This document shows, piece after piece, positions 25,576 to 38,700 of a stretch of DNA of 64,000 nt (positions are counted from its first letter, which is position 1; each line of letters opens with the position of its first letter). Both the position numbers and the translations under genes were made by a program. Where the stretch lies: assembly GCA_027186245.1 (NCBI GenBank), contig CP114483.1, positions 16,698,220 to 16,762,219 on the forward strand. Direction: 5' to 3'. Origin of the DNA: Coriaria nepalensis. Its lineage: Eukaryota; Streptophyta; Magnoliopsida; Cucurbitales; Coriariaceae. Under the pieces are notes generated by a model. It ran no database searches. It was not told where the DNA came from and worked only from the letters and a program-made list of their open reading frames with translations.

Positions 25576-26973
25576 CCTTCTGTAGATGAATTGCAAGTTA
25601 TGCATGAAAGTCGTGTTTTAAATGCAAAAATAGAATTAGTTCGTAGTGCTTTCAAACAATTTAATGATCTAAAAAGACTGAATGATATGCTCTTTAAGGC
25701 TAAAATAATGCATTGTTGTATTCAATAGATTAATTGCAGGTTATGTAAGAAAATCATGTTTGAAGGGCAAAAATATAATTCGTTCGAATTCATTTATAAT
25801 GATTTAATGACTAGAAGAGCCTCAATGACATGATTTTAACGCTAAGTAAATGTATAGTTGCCTTCACTAGATCAACTGCAAGTTATGCACGAAAGTCATG
25901 TTTAAAAGGTGAATTTCGTCTGAAGTGATTTAGAATGATTTAATGGGTAAAAGAGATGCAATAATATGATTTTAACACTAAAAAAATGCATAGTTTCCTT
26001 CAGTAGATGAATTGCAAGTTATGCATGAAAGTCGTGTTTTAAATGCGAAAATAGAATTAGTTCGTAGTGCTTTCAAACAATTTAATGATCTAAAAAGACT
26101 GAATGATATGCTCCTTAAGGCTAAAATAATGCATTGTTGTATTCAATAGATTAATTGCAGGTTATGTAAGAAAATCATGTTTGAAGGGCAAAAATATAAT
26201 TCGTTCGAATTCATTTATAATGATTTAATGACTAGAAGAGCCTCAATGACATGATTTTAACGCTAAGTAAATGTATAGTTGCCTTCAGTAGATCAACTGC
26301 AAGTTATGCACGAAAGTCATGTTAAAAAGGTGAATTTCGTCTGAAGTGATTTAGAATGATTTAATGGGTAAAAGAGATGCAATAATATGACTTTAACACT
26401 AAAAAAATGCATAGTTTCCTTCAGTAGATCAATTGCAAGTTATGCATGAAAGTCGTGTTTTAAATGCGAAAATAGAATTAGTTCGTAGTGCTTTCAAACA
26501 ATTTAATGATCTAAAAAGACTGAATGATATGCTCCTTAAGGCTAAAATAATGCATTGTTGTATTCAATAGATTAATTGCAGGTTATGTAAGAAAATCATG
26601 TTTGAAGGGCAAAAATATAATTCGTTCGAATTCATTTATAATGATTTAATGACTAGAAGAGCCTCAATGACATGATTTTAACGCTAAGTAAATGTATAGT
26701 TGCCTTCAGTAGATCAACTGCAAGTTATGCACGAAAGTCATGTTAAAAAGGTGAATTTCGTCTGAAGTGATTTAGAATGATTTAATGGGTAAAAGAGATG
26801 CAATAATATGACTTTAACACTAAAAAAATGCATAGTTTCCTTCAGTAGATCAATTGCAAGTTATGCATGAAAGTCGTGTTTTAAATGCGAAAATAGAATT
26901 AGTTCGTAGTGCTTTCAAACAATTTAATGATCTAAAAAGACTGAATGATATGCTCTTTAAGGCTACAATAATG
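25576..26973 (+). repeat. Cassette copy 3, marker span 1397 bp
   Basis: Left marker CCTTCTGTAGATGAATTG at 25576 and right marker GCGTTGTTGTATGCC at 26973. It is one unit longer than copy 1 and two longer than copy 2. The added unit carries ATGCTCCTTAAGG, present in two neighbouring units here (near 26109 and 26530) and so itself duplicated. Confidence 0.9.
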
Positions 26974-27976
26974 CGTTGTTGTATGCCATAGATTAATTGC
27001 AGGTTATGTAAGAAAATCATGTTTGAAGGGCAAAAATATAATTCGTTCGAATTCATTTATAATGATTTAATGACTAGAAGAGTCTCAATGACATGATTTT
27101 AACGCTAAGTAAATGTATAGTTGCCTTCACTAGATCAACTGCAAGTTATGCACGAAAGTCATGTTTAAAAGGTGAATTTCGTCTGAAGTGATTTAGAATG
27201 ATTTAATGGGTAAAAGAGATGCAATAATATGACTTTAACACTAAAAAAATGCATAATTTCCTTCAGTAGATCAATTGCAAGTTATGCATGAAAGTCATGT
27301 TTTAAATGCGAAAATAGAATTAGTTCGTAGTGCTTTCAAACAATTTAATGATCTAAAAAGACTGAATGATATGCTCTTTAAGGCTAAAATAATGCATTGT
27401 TGTATTCAATAGATTAATTGCAGGTTATGTAAGAAAATCATGTTTGAAGGGCAAAAATATAATTCGTTCGAATTCATTTATAATGATTTAATGACTAGAA
27501 GAGCCTCAATGACATGATTTTCACGCTAAGTAAATGTATAGTTGCCTTCACTAGATCAACTGCAAGTTATGCACGAAAGTCATGTTTAAAAGGTGAATTT
27601 CGTCTGAAGTGATTTAGAATGATTTAATGAGTATAAGAGATGCAATAATATGACTTTAACACTAAAAAAATGCATAGTTGCCTTCAGTAGATCAATTGCA
27701 AGTGATGCATGAAAGTGGTGTTTTAAAGGCGAAAATAGAATTAGTTCGTAGTGCTTTCAAACAATTTAATGATCTAAAAAGACTGAATGATATGCTCTTT
27801 AAGGCTAAAATAATGCATTGTTGTATTCAATACATTAATTGCAGGTTATGTAAAAAAATCATTTTTGAAGGGCAAAAATATAATTCGTTCGAATTCATTT
27901 ATAATGATTTAATGACTAGAAGAGCCTCAATGACATGATTTTAACGCTAAGTAAATGTATAGTTGCCTTCAGTAGA
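26974..27976 (+). repeat. Duplicated segment, offset 2946, copy 2
   Basis: Partner of 24028-25030, following cassette copy 3 as its partner follows copy 2. Together the cassette and this flank make one longer duplicated block whose copies differ by two internal units. Confidence 0.83.
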
Positions 27977-30719
27977 TCAACTGCAAGTTATGCACGAAAG
28001 TCATGTTAAAAAGGTGAATTTCGTCTGAAGTGATTTAGAATGATTTAATGGGTAAAAGAGATGCAATAATATGACTTTAACACTAAAAAAATGCATAGTT
28101 TCCTTCAGTAGATCAATTGCAAGTTATGCATGAAAGTCGTGTTTTAAATGCGAAAATAGAATTAGTTCGTAGTGCTTTCATACAATTTAATGATCTAAAA
28201 AGACTGAATGATATGCTCTTTAAGGCTAAAATAATGCATTGTTGTATTCAATAGATTAATTGCAGGTTATGTAAGAAAATCATTTTTGTAGGGCAAAATA
28301 TAATTCGTTCGAATTCATTTATAATGATTTAATGACTAGAAGAGCCTCAATGACATGATTTTAACGCTAAGTAAATGTGTAGTTGCCTTCAATAGATCAA
28401 CTGCAAGTTATGCACGAAAGTCATGTTTAAAAGGTGAATTTCGTCTGAAGTGATTTAGAATGATTTAATGAGTAAAAGAGATGCAATAATATGACTTTAA
28501 CCCTAAAAAAATGCATAGTTTCCTTCAGTAGATCAATTGCAAGTGATGCATGAAAGTCGTGTTTTAAATGCGAAAATAGAATTAGTTCGTAGTGCTTTCA
28601 AACAATTTAATGATCGAAAAAGACTGAATGATATGCTCTTTAAGGCTAAAATAATGCATTGTTGTATTCAATAGATTAATTGCAGGTTATGTAAGAAAAT
28701 CATGTTTGAAGGGCAAAAATATAATTCGTTCGAATTCATTTATAATGATTTAATGACTAGAAGAGCCTCAATGACATGATTTTCACGCTAAGTAAATGTA
28801 TAGTTGCCTTCACTAGATCAACTGCAAGTTATGCACAAAAGTCATGTTTAAAAGGTGAATTTCGTCTGAAGTGATTTAGAATGATTTAACGGGTAAAAGA
28901 GATGCAATAATATGACTTTAACACTAAAAAAATGCATAGTTTCCTTCAGTAGATCAATTGCAAGTTATGCATGAATGTCGTGTTTTAAATGCGAAAATAG
29001 AATTAGTTCGAAGTGCTTCCAAACAATTTAATGATCTAAAAAGACTGAATGATATGCTCTTTAAGGCTAAAATAATGCATTGTTGTATTCCATAGATTAA
29101 TTGCAGGTTATGTAACAAAATCATGTTTGAAGGGCAAAAATATAATTCGTTCGAATTCATTTATAATGATTTAATGACTAGAAGAGCCTCAATGACATGA
29201 TTTTCACGCTAAGTAAATGTATAGTTGCCTTCACTAGATCAACTGCAAGTTATGCACGAAAGTCATGTTTAAAAGGTGAATTTCGTCTGAAGTGATTTAG
29301 AATGATTTAACGGGTAAAAGAGATGCAATAATATGACTTTAACACTAAAAAAATGCATAGTTTCCTTCAGTAGATCAATTGCAAGTTATGCATGAAAGTC
29401 GTGTTTTAAATGCGAAAATAGAATTAGTTCGTAGTGCTTTCATACAATTTAATGATCTAAAAAGACTGAATGATATGCTCTTTAAGGCTAAAATAATGCA
29501 TTGTTGTATTCAATAGATTAATTGCAGGTTATGTAAGAAAATCATTTTTGAAGGGCAAAAATATAATTCGTTCGAATTCATTTATAATGATTTAATGACT
29601 AGAAGAGCCTCAATGACATGATTTTAACGCTAAGTAAATGCATCGTTGCCTTCAATAGATCACCTGCAAGTTATGCACGAAAGTCTTGTTTAAAAGGTGA
29701 ATTTCGTCTGAAGTGATTTAGAATGATTTAGTGACTAAAAGAGATGCAATAATATGACTTTAACCCTAAAAAAATGCATAGTTTCCTTCAGTAGATCAAT
29801 TGCAAGTTATGCATGAAAGTCGTGTTTTAAATGCGAAAATAGAATTAGTTCGAAGTGCTTCCAAACAATTTAATGATCTAAAAAGACTGAATGATATGCT
29901 CTTTAAGGCTAAAATAATGCATTGTTGTATTCAATAGATTAATTGCAGGTTATGTAAGAAAATCATGTTTGAAGGGCAAAAATATAATTCGTTCGAATTC
30001 ATTTATAATGATTTAATGACTAGAAGAGCCTCAATGACATGATTTTAATGCTAAGTAAATGTATAGTTGCCTTCAGTAGATCAACTGCAAGTTATGCACG
30101 AAAGTCATGATAAAAGGTGAATTTCATCTCAAGTGATTTAGAATGATTTAATGAGTAAAAGAGATGCAATAATATGACTTTAACACTAAAAAAATGCATA
30201 GTTTCCTTCAGTAGATCAATTGCAAGTTATGCATGAAAGTCGTGTTTTAAATGCGAAAATAGAATTAGTTCGAAGTGCTTTCAAACAATTTAATGATCTA
30301 AAAAGACTGAATGATATGCTCTTTAAGGCTAAAATAATGCATTGTTGTATTCAATAGATTAATTGCAGGTTATGTAAGAAAATCATTTTTGAAGGGCAAA
30401 AATATAATTCGTTCGAATTCATTTATAATGATTTAATGACTAGAAGAGCCTCAATGACATGATTTTAACGCTAAGTAAATGTATAGTTGCCTTCAGTAGA
30501 TCAAATGCAAGTTATGCACGAAAGTCATGTTTAAAAGGTGAATTTCATCTGAAGTGATTTAGAATGATTTAATGAGTAAAAGAGATGCAATAATATGACT
30601 TTAACACTAAAAAAATGCATAGTTTCCTTCAGTAGATCAATTGCAAGTTATGCATGAAAGTCGTGTTTGAAATGCGAAAATAGAATTAGTTCGAAGTGCT
30701 TTCAAACAATTTAATGATC
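27977..30719 (+). repeat. Type 2a to 2b transition zone
   Basis: About six and a half units in which 2a variants (TGCTTCC, CATGTTTGAAGG, CTTCACTAG) give way to 2b variants (TGCTTTC, CATTTTTGAAGG, TTCATCTGAAG). The last CATGTTTGAAGG is near 29963; from about 30380 only CATTTTTGAA occurs up to the type 1 junction. A shortened ATGATAAAAGG first appears near 30107. The change is gradual, with no sharp junction. Confidence 0.8.
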
Positions 30720-33243
30720 TAAAAAGACTGAATGATATGCTCTTTAAGGCTAAAATAATGCATTGTTGTATTCAATATATTAATTGCAGGTTATGTAAGA
30801 AAATCATTTTTGAAGGGCAAAAATATAATTCGTTCGAATTCATTTATAATGATTTAATGACTAGAAGAGCCTCAATGACATGATTTTAACGCTAAGTAAA
30901 TGCATCGTTGCCTTCAATAGATCACCTGCAAGTTATGCACGAAAGTCTTGTTTAAAAGGTGAATTTCGTCTGAAGTGATTTAGAATGATTTAGTGACTAA
31001 AAGAGATGCAATAATATGACTTTAACACTAAAAAAATGTGTTGTTGCCTTCAGTAGATCAATTGCAAGTTATGCATGAAAGTCGTGTTTTAAATGCGAAA
31101 ATAGAATTAGTTCGAAGTGCTTCCAAACAATTTAATGATCTAAAAAGACTGAATGATATGCTCTTTAAGGCTAAAATAATGCATTGTTGTATTCAATATA
31201 TTAATTGCAGGTTATGTAAGAAAATCATTTTTGAAGGGCAAAAATATAATTCGTTCGAATTCATTTATAATGATTTAATGACTAGAAGAGCCTCAATGAC
31301 ATGATTTTAACGCTAAGTAAATGTATCGTTGCCTTCGATAGATCACCTGCAAGTTGTGCACGAAAGTCTTGTTTAAAAGGTGAATTTCGTCTGAAGTGAT
31401 TTAGAATGATTTAGTGACTAAAAGAGATGCAATAATATGACTTTAACACTAAAAAAATGTGTAGTTGCCTTCAGTAGATCAATTGCAAGTTATGCATGAA
31501 AGTCGTGTTTTAAATGCGAAAATAGAATTAGTTCGAAGTGCTTCCAAACAATTTAATGATCTAAAAAGACTGAATGATATGCTCTTTAAGGCTAAAATAA
31601 TGCATTATTGTATTCAATAGATTAATTGCAGGTTATGTAAGGAAATCATTTTTGAAGGGCAAAAATATAATTCGTTCGAATTCATTTATAATGATTTAAT
31701 GACTAGAAGAGCCTCAATGACATGATTTTAACGCTAAGTAAATATATAGTTGCCTTCAGTAGATCAAATGCAAGTTCTGCACGAAAGTCATGTTTAAAAG
31801 GTGAATTTCATCTGAAGTGATTTAGAATGATTTAATGAGTAAAAGAGATGCAATAATATGACTTTAACACTAAAAAAATGCATAGTTTCCTTCAGTAGAT
31901 CAATTGCAAGTTATGCATGAAAGTCGTGTTTTAAATGCGAAAATAGAATTAGTTCGAAGCGCTTTCAAACAATTTAATGATCTAAAAAGACTGAATGATA
32001 TGCTCTTTAAGGCTAAAATAATGCATTGTTGTATTCAATAGATTAATTGCAGGTTATGTAAGAAAATCATTTTTGAAGGGCAAAAATATAATTCGTTCGA
32101 ATTCATTTATAATGATTTAATGACTAGAAGAGCCTCAATGACATGATTTTAACGCTAAGTAAATGTATAGTTGCCTTCAGTAGATCAACTGCAAGTTATG
32201 CACGAAAGTCATGATAAAAGGTGAATTTCATCTGAAGTGATTTAAAATGATTTAATGAGTAAAAGAGGTGCAATAATATGAATTTAACACAAAAAAAATG
32301 TGTAGGTGCCTTCAGTAGATCAATTGCAAGTCATGCATGAACGTCGTGTTTTAAATGCGAAAATAGAATTAGTTCGAAGTGCTTTCGAACAATTTAATGA
32401 TCTAAAAAGACTGAATGATATGCTCTTTAAGGCTAAAATAATGCATCGTTGTATTCAATAGATTAATTGCAGGTTATGTAAGAAAATCATTTTTGAAGGG
32501 CAAAAATATAATTCGTTCGAATTCATTTATAATGATTTAATGACTAGAAGAGCCTCAATGACATGATTTTAACGCTAAGTAAATGTATAGTTGCCTTCAG
32601 TAGATCAAATGCAAGTTATGCACGAAAGTCATGTTTAAAAGGTGAATTTCATCTGAAGTGATTTAGAATGATTTAATGAGTAAAAGAGGTGCAATAATAT
32701 GACTTTAACACAAAAAAAATGTGTAGGTGCCTTCAGTAGATCAATTGCAAGTTATGCATGAAAGTCGTGTTTTAAATGCGAAAATAGAATTTGTTCGAAG
32801 TGCTTTCAAACGATTTAATGATCTAAATAGACTGAATGATATGCTCTTTAAGGCTAAAATAATGCATTGTTGTATTCAATAGATTAATTGCAGGTTATGT
32901 AAGAAAATCATTTTTGAAGGGCAAAAATATAATTCGTTCGAATTCATTTATAACGATTTAATGACTAGAAGAGCCTCAATGACATGATTTTAATGCTAAG
33001 TAAATGTATAGTTGCCTTCAGTAGATCAACTGCAAGTTATGCACGAAAGTCATGATAAAAGGTGAATTTCATCTGAACTGATTTAGAATGATTTAATGAG
33101 TAAAAGAGATGCAATATTATGACTTTAACACTAAAAAAATGCATAGTTTCCTTCAGTAGATCAATTGCAAGTTATGCATGAAAGTCGTGTTTTAAATGCG
33201 AAAATAGAATTAGTTCGAAGTGCTTTCGAACAATTTAATGATC
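30720..33243 (+). repeat. 2524-bp tandem duplication, copy 1
   Basis: Six units repeated directly as 33244-35767. Shared rare words in order: TGCATCGTTGCC, GCAAGTTGTGCACG (31348 region against +2524), GCATTATTGTATTC, GTAAGGAAATC, AAGTTCTGCACG, CGAAGCGCTTTC, CATGAACGTCG, CTGAACTGATTTAG. I found no clear difference between the copies over the parts compared. 2524 is six units minus two bases. Confidence 0.9.
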
Positions 33244-35767
33244 TAAAAAGACTGAATGATATGCTCTTTAAGGCTAAAATAATGCATTGTTGTATTCAAT
33301 ATATTAATTGCAGGTTATGTAAGAAAATCATTTTTGAAGGGCAAAAATATAATTCGTTCGAATTCATTTATAATGATTTAATGACTAGAAGAGCCTCAAT
33401 GACATGATTTTAACGCTAAGTAAATGCATCGTTGCCTTCAATAGATCACCTGCAAGTTATGCACGAAAGTCTTGTTTAAAAGGTGAATTTCGTCTGAAGT
33501 GATTTAGAATGATTTAGTGACTAAAAGAGATGCAATAATATGACTTTAACACTAAAAAAATGTGTTGTTGCCTTCAGTAGATCAATTGCAAGTTATGCAT
33601 GAAAGTCGTGTTTTAAATGCGAAAATAGAATTAGTTCGAAGTGCTTCCAAACAATTTAATGATCTAAAAAGACTGAATGATATGCTCTTTAAGGCTAAAA
33701 TAATGCATTGTTGTATTCAATATATTAATTGCAGGTTATGTAAGAAAATCATTTTTGAAGGGCAAAAATATAATTCGTTCGAATTCATTTATAATGATTT
33801 AATGACTAGAAGAGCCTCAATGACATGATTTTAACGCTAAGTAAATGTATCGTTGCCTTCGATAGATCACCTGCAAGTTGTGCACGAAAGTCTTGTTTAA
33901 AAGGTGAATTTCGTCTGAAGTGATTTAGAATGATTTAGTGACTAAAAGAGATGCAATAATATGACTTTAACACTAAAAAAATGTGTAGTTGCCTTCAGTA
34001 GATCAATTGCAAGTTATGCATGAAAGTCGTGTTTTAAATGCGAAAATAGAATTAGTTCGAAGTGCTTCCAAACAATTTAATGATCTAAAAAGACTGAATG
34101 ATATGCTCTTTAAGGCTAAAATAATGCATTATTGTATTCAATAGATTAATTGCAGGTTATGTAAGGAAATCATTTTTGAAGGGCAAAAATATAATTCGTT
34201 CGAATTCATTTATAATGATTTAATGACTAGAAGAGCCTCAATGACATGATTTTAACGCTAAGTAAATATATAGTTGCCTTCAGTAGATCAAATGCAAGTT
34301 CTGCACGAAAGTCATGTTTAAAAGGTGAATTTCATCTGAAGTGATTTAGAATGATTTAATGAGTAAAAGAGATGCAATAATATGACTTTAACACTAAAAA
34401 AATGCATAGTTTCCTTCAGTAGATCAATTGCAAGTTATGCATGAAAGTCGTGTTTTAAATGCGAAAATAGAATTAGTTCGAAGCGCTTTCAAACAATTTA
34501 ATGATCTAAAAAGACTGAATGATATGCTCTTTAAGGCTAAAATAATGCATTGTTGTATTCAATAGATTAATTGCAGGTTATGTAAGAAAATCATTTTTGA
34601 AGGGCAAAAATATAATTCGTTCGAATTCATTTATAATGATTTAATGACTAGAAGAGCCTCAATGACATGATTTTAACGCTAAGTAAATGTATAGTTGCCT
34701 TCAGTAGATCAACTGCAAGTTATGCACGAAAGTCATGATAAAAGGTGAATTTCATCTGAAGTGATTTAAAATGATTTAATGAGTAAAAGAGGTGCAATAA
34801 TATGAATTTAACACAAAAAAAATGTGTAGGTGCCTTCAGTAGATCAATTGCAAGTCATGCATGAACGTCGTGTTTTAAATGCGAAAATAGAATTAGTTCG
34901 AAGTGCTTTCGAACAATTTAATGATCTAAAAAGACTGAATGATATGCTCTTTAAGGCTAAAATAATGCATCGTTGTATTCAATAGATTAATTGCAGGTTA
35001 TGTAAGAAAATCATTTTTGAAGGGCAAAAATATAATTCGTTCGAATTCATTTATAATGATTTAATGACTAGAAGAGCCTCAATGACATGATTTTAACGCT
35101 AAGTAAATGTATAGTTGCCTTCAGTAGATCAAATGCAAGTTATGCACGAAAGTCATGTTTAAAAGGTGAATTTCATCTGAAGTGATTTAGAATGATTTAA
35201 TGAGTAAAAGAGGTGCAATAATATGACTTTAACACAAAAAAAATGTGTAGGTGCCTTCAGTAGATCAATTGCAAGTTATGCATGAAAGTCGTGTTTTAAA
35301 TGCGAAAATAGAATTTGTTCGAAGTGCTTTCAAACGATTTAATGATCTAAATAGACTGAATGATATGCTCTTTAAGGCTAAAATAATGCATTGTTGTATT
35401 CAATAGATTAATTGCAGGTTATGTAAGAAAATCATTTTTGAAGGGCAAAAATATAATTCGTTCGAATTCATTTATAACGATTTAATGACTAGAAGAGCCT
35501 CAATGACATGATTTTAATGCTAAGTAAATGTATAGTTGCCTTCAGTAGATCAACTGCAAGTTATGCACGAAAGTCATGATAAAAGGTGAATTTCATCTGA
35601 ACTGATTTAGAATGATTTAATGAGTAAAAGAGATGCAATATTATGACTTTAACACTAAAAAAATGCATAGTTTCCTTCAGTAGATCAATTGCAAGTTATG
35701 CATGAAAGTCGTGTTTTAAATGCGAAAATAGAATTAGTTCGAAGTGCTTTCGAACAATTTAATGATC
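33244..35767 (+). repeat. 2524-bp tandem duplication, copy 2
   Basis: Direct copy of 30720-33243. The match continues to about 35812, where this copy has GCATCGTTG and the first has GCATTGTTG. Its end overlaps the start of the 1680-bp repeat, so the 1680-bp repeat was probably amplified from this copy. Confidence 0.88.
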
Positions 35768-38700
35768 TAAAAAGACTGAATGATATGCTCTTTAAGGCTA
35801 AAATAATGCATCGTTGTATTCAATAGATTAATTGCAGGTTATGTAAGAAAATCATTTTTGAAGGGCAAAAATATAATTTGTCGAATTCATTTATAATGAT
35901 TTAATGACTAGAAGAGCCTCAATGACATGATTTTAACGCTAAGTAAATGTATAGTTGCCTTCAGTGGATCAAATGCAAGTTATGCACGAAAGTCATGTTT
36001 AAAAGGTGAATTTCATCTGAAGTGATTTAGAATGATTTATTGAGTAAAAGAGATGCAATAATATGACTTTAACACTAAAAAAATGCATAGTTTCCTCAGT
36101 AGATCAATTGCAAGTTATGCATGAAAGTCGTGTTATAAATGCGAAAATAGAATTTGTTCGAAGTGCTTTCAAACGATTTAATGATCTAAATAGACTGAAT
36201 GATATGCTCTTTAAGGCTAAAATAATGCATTGTTGTATTCAATAGATTAATTGCAGGTTATGTAAGAAAATCATTTTTGAAGGGCAAAAATATAATTCGT
36301 TCGAATTCATTTATAACGATTTAATGACTAGAAGAGCCTCAATGACATGATTTTAATGCTAAGTAAATGTATAGTTGCCTTCAGTAGATCAACTGCAAGT
36401 TATGCACGAAAGTCATGATAAAAGGTGAATTTCATCTGAAGTGATTTAGAATGATTTAATGAGTAAAAGAGATGCAATATTATGACTTTAACACTAAAAA
36501 AATGCATAGTTTCCTTCAGTAGATCAATTGCAAGTTATGCATGAAAGTCGTGTTTTAAATGCGAAAATAGAATTAGTTCGAAGTGCTTTCAAACAATTTA
36601 ATGATCTAAAAAGACTGAATGATATGCTCTTTAAGGCTAAAATAATGCATCGTTGTATTCAATAGATTAATTGCAGGTTATGTAAGAAAATCATTTTTGA
36701 AAGGCAAAAATATAATTCGTTCGAATTCATTTATAATGATTTAATGACTAGAAGAGCCTCAATGACATGATTTTAACGATAAGTAAATGCATCGTTGCCT
36801 TCAATAGATCACCTGCAAGTTATGCACGAAAGTCTTGTTTAAAAGGTGAATTTCGTCTGAAGTGATTTAGAATGATTTAGTGACTAAAAGAGATGCAATA
36901 ATATGACTTTAACACTAAAAAAATGTGTTGTTGCCTTCAGTAGATCAATTGCAAGTTATGCATGAAAGTCGTGTTTTAAATGCGAAAATAGAATTTGTTC
37001 GAAGTGCTTTCAAACGATTTAATGATCTAAATAGACTGAATGATATGCTCTTTAAGGCTAAAATAATGCATTGTTGTATTCAATAGATTAATTGCAGGTT
37101 ATGTAAGAAAATCATTTTTGAAGGGCAAAAATATAATTCGTTCGAATTCATTTATAACGATTTAATGACTAGAAGAGCCTCAATGACATGATTTTAATGC
37201 TAAGTAAATGTATAGTTGCCTTCAGTAGATCAACTGCAAGTTATGCACGAAAGTCATGATAAAAGGTGAATTTCATCTGAAGTGATTTAGAATGATTTAA
37301 TGAGTAAAAGAGATGCAATATTATGACTTTAACACTAAAAAAATGCATAGTTTGCTTCAGTAGATCAATTGCAAGTTATGCATGAAAGTCGTGTTTTAAA
37401 TGCGAAAATAGAATTAGTTCGAAGTGCTTTCGAACAATTTAATGATCTAAAAAGACTGAATGATATGCTCTTTAAGGCTAAAATAATGCATCGTTGTATT
37501 CAATAGATTAATTGCAGGTTATGTAAGAAAATCATTTTTGAAGGGCAAAAATATAATTTGTCGAATTCATTTATAATGATTTAATGACTAGAAGAGCCTC
37601 AATGACATGATTTTAACGCTAAGTAAATGTATAGTTGCCTTCAGTGGATCAAATGCAAGTTATGCACGAAAGTCATGTTTAAAAGGTGAATTTCATCTGA
37701 AGTGATTTAGAATGATTTATTGAGTAAAAGAGATGCAATAATATGACTTTAACACTAAAAAAATGCATAGTTTCCTCAGTAGATCAATTGCAAGTTATGC
37801 ATGAAAGTCGTGTTATAAATGCAAAAATAGAATTTGTTCGAAGTGCTTTCAAACGATTTAATGATCTAAATAGACTGAATGATATGCTCTTTAAGGCTAA
37901 AATAATGCATTGTTGTATTCAATAGATTAATTGCAGGTTATGTAAGAAAATCATTTTTGAAGGGCAAAAATATAATTCGTTCGAATTCATTTATAACGAT
38001 TTAATGACTAGAAGAGCCTCAATGACATGATTTTAATGCTAAGTAAATGTATAGTTGCCTTCAGTAGATCAACTGCAAGTTATGCACGAAAGTCATGATA
38101 AAAGGTGAATTTCATCTGAAGTGATTTAGAATGATTTAATGAGTAAAAGAGATGCAATATTATGACTTTAACACTAAAAAAATGCATAGTTTCCTTCAGT
38201 AGATCAATTGCAAGTTATGCATGAAAGTCGTGTTTTAAATGCGAAAATAGAATTAGTTCGAAGTGCTTTCAAACAATTTAATGATCTAAAAAGACTGAAT
38301 GATATGCTCTTTAAGGCTAAAATAATGCATCGTTGTATTCAATAGATTAATTGCAGGTTATGTAAGAAAATCATTTTTGAAAGGCAAAAATATAATTCGT
38401 TCGAATTCATTTATAATGATTTAATGACTAGAAGAGCCTCAATGACATGATTTTAACGATAAGTAAATGCATCGTTGCCTTCAATAGATCACCTGCAAGT
38501 TATGCACGAAAGTCTTGTTTAAAAGGTGAATTTCGTCTGAAGTGATTTAGAATGATTTAGTGACTAAAAGAGATGCAATAATATGACTTTAACACTAAAA
38601 AAATGTGTTGTTGCCTTCAGTAGATCAATTGCAAGTTATGCATGAAAGTCGTGTTTTAAATGCGAAAATAGAATTTGTTCGAAGTGCTTTCAAACGATTT

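Noticed and set aside
9382..27056. Repeated 66-78 residue minus-strand open frames starting MNSNELYFCPSN
   Set aside because: They recur with the satellite, depend on which SNP each unit carries, stop within one trimer, and have no domain, signal peptide or promoter. A 421-bp period is not a multiple of three, so no frame can continue across units.
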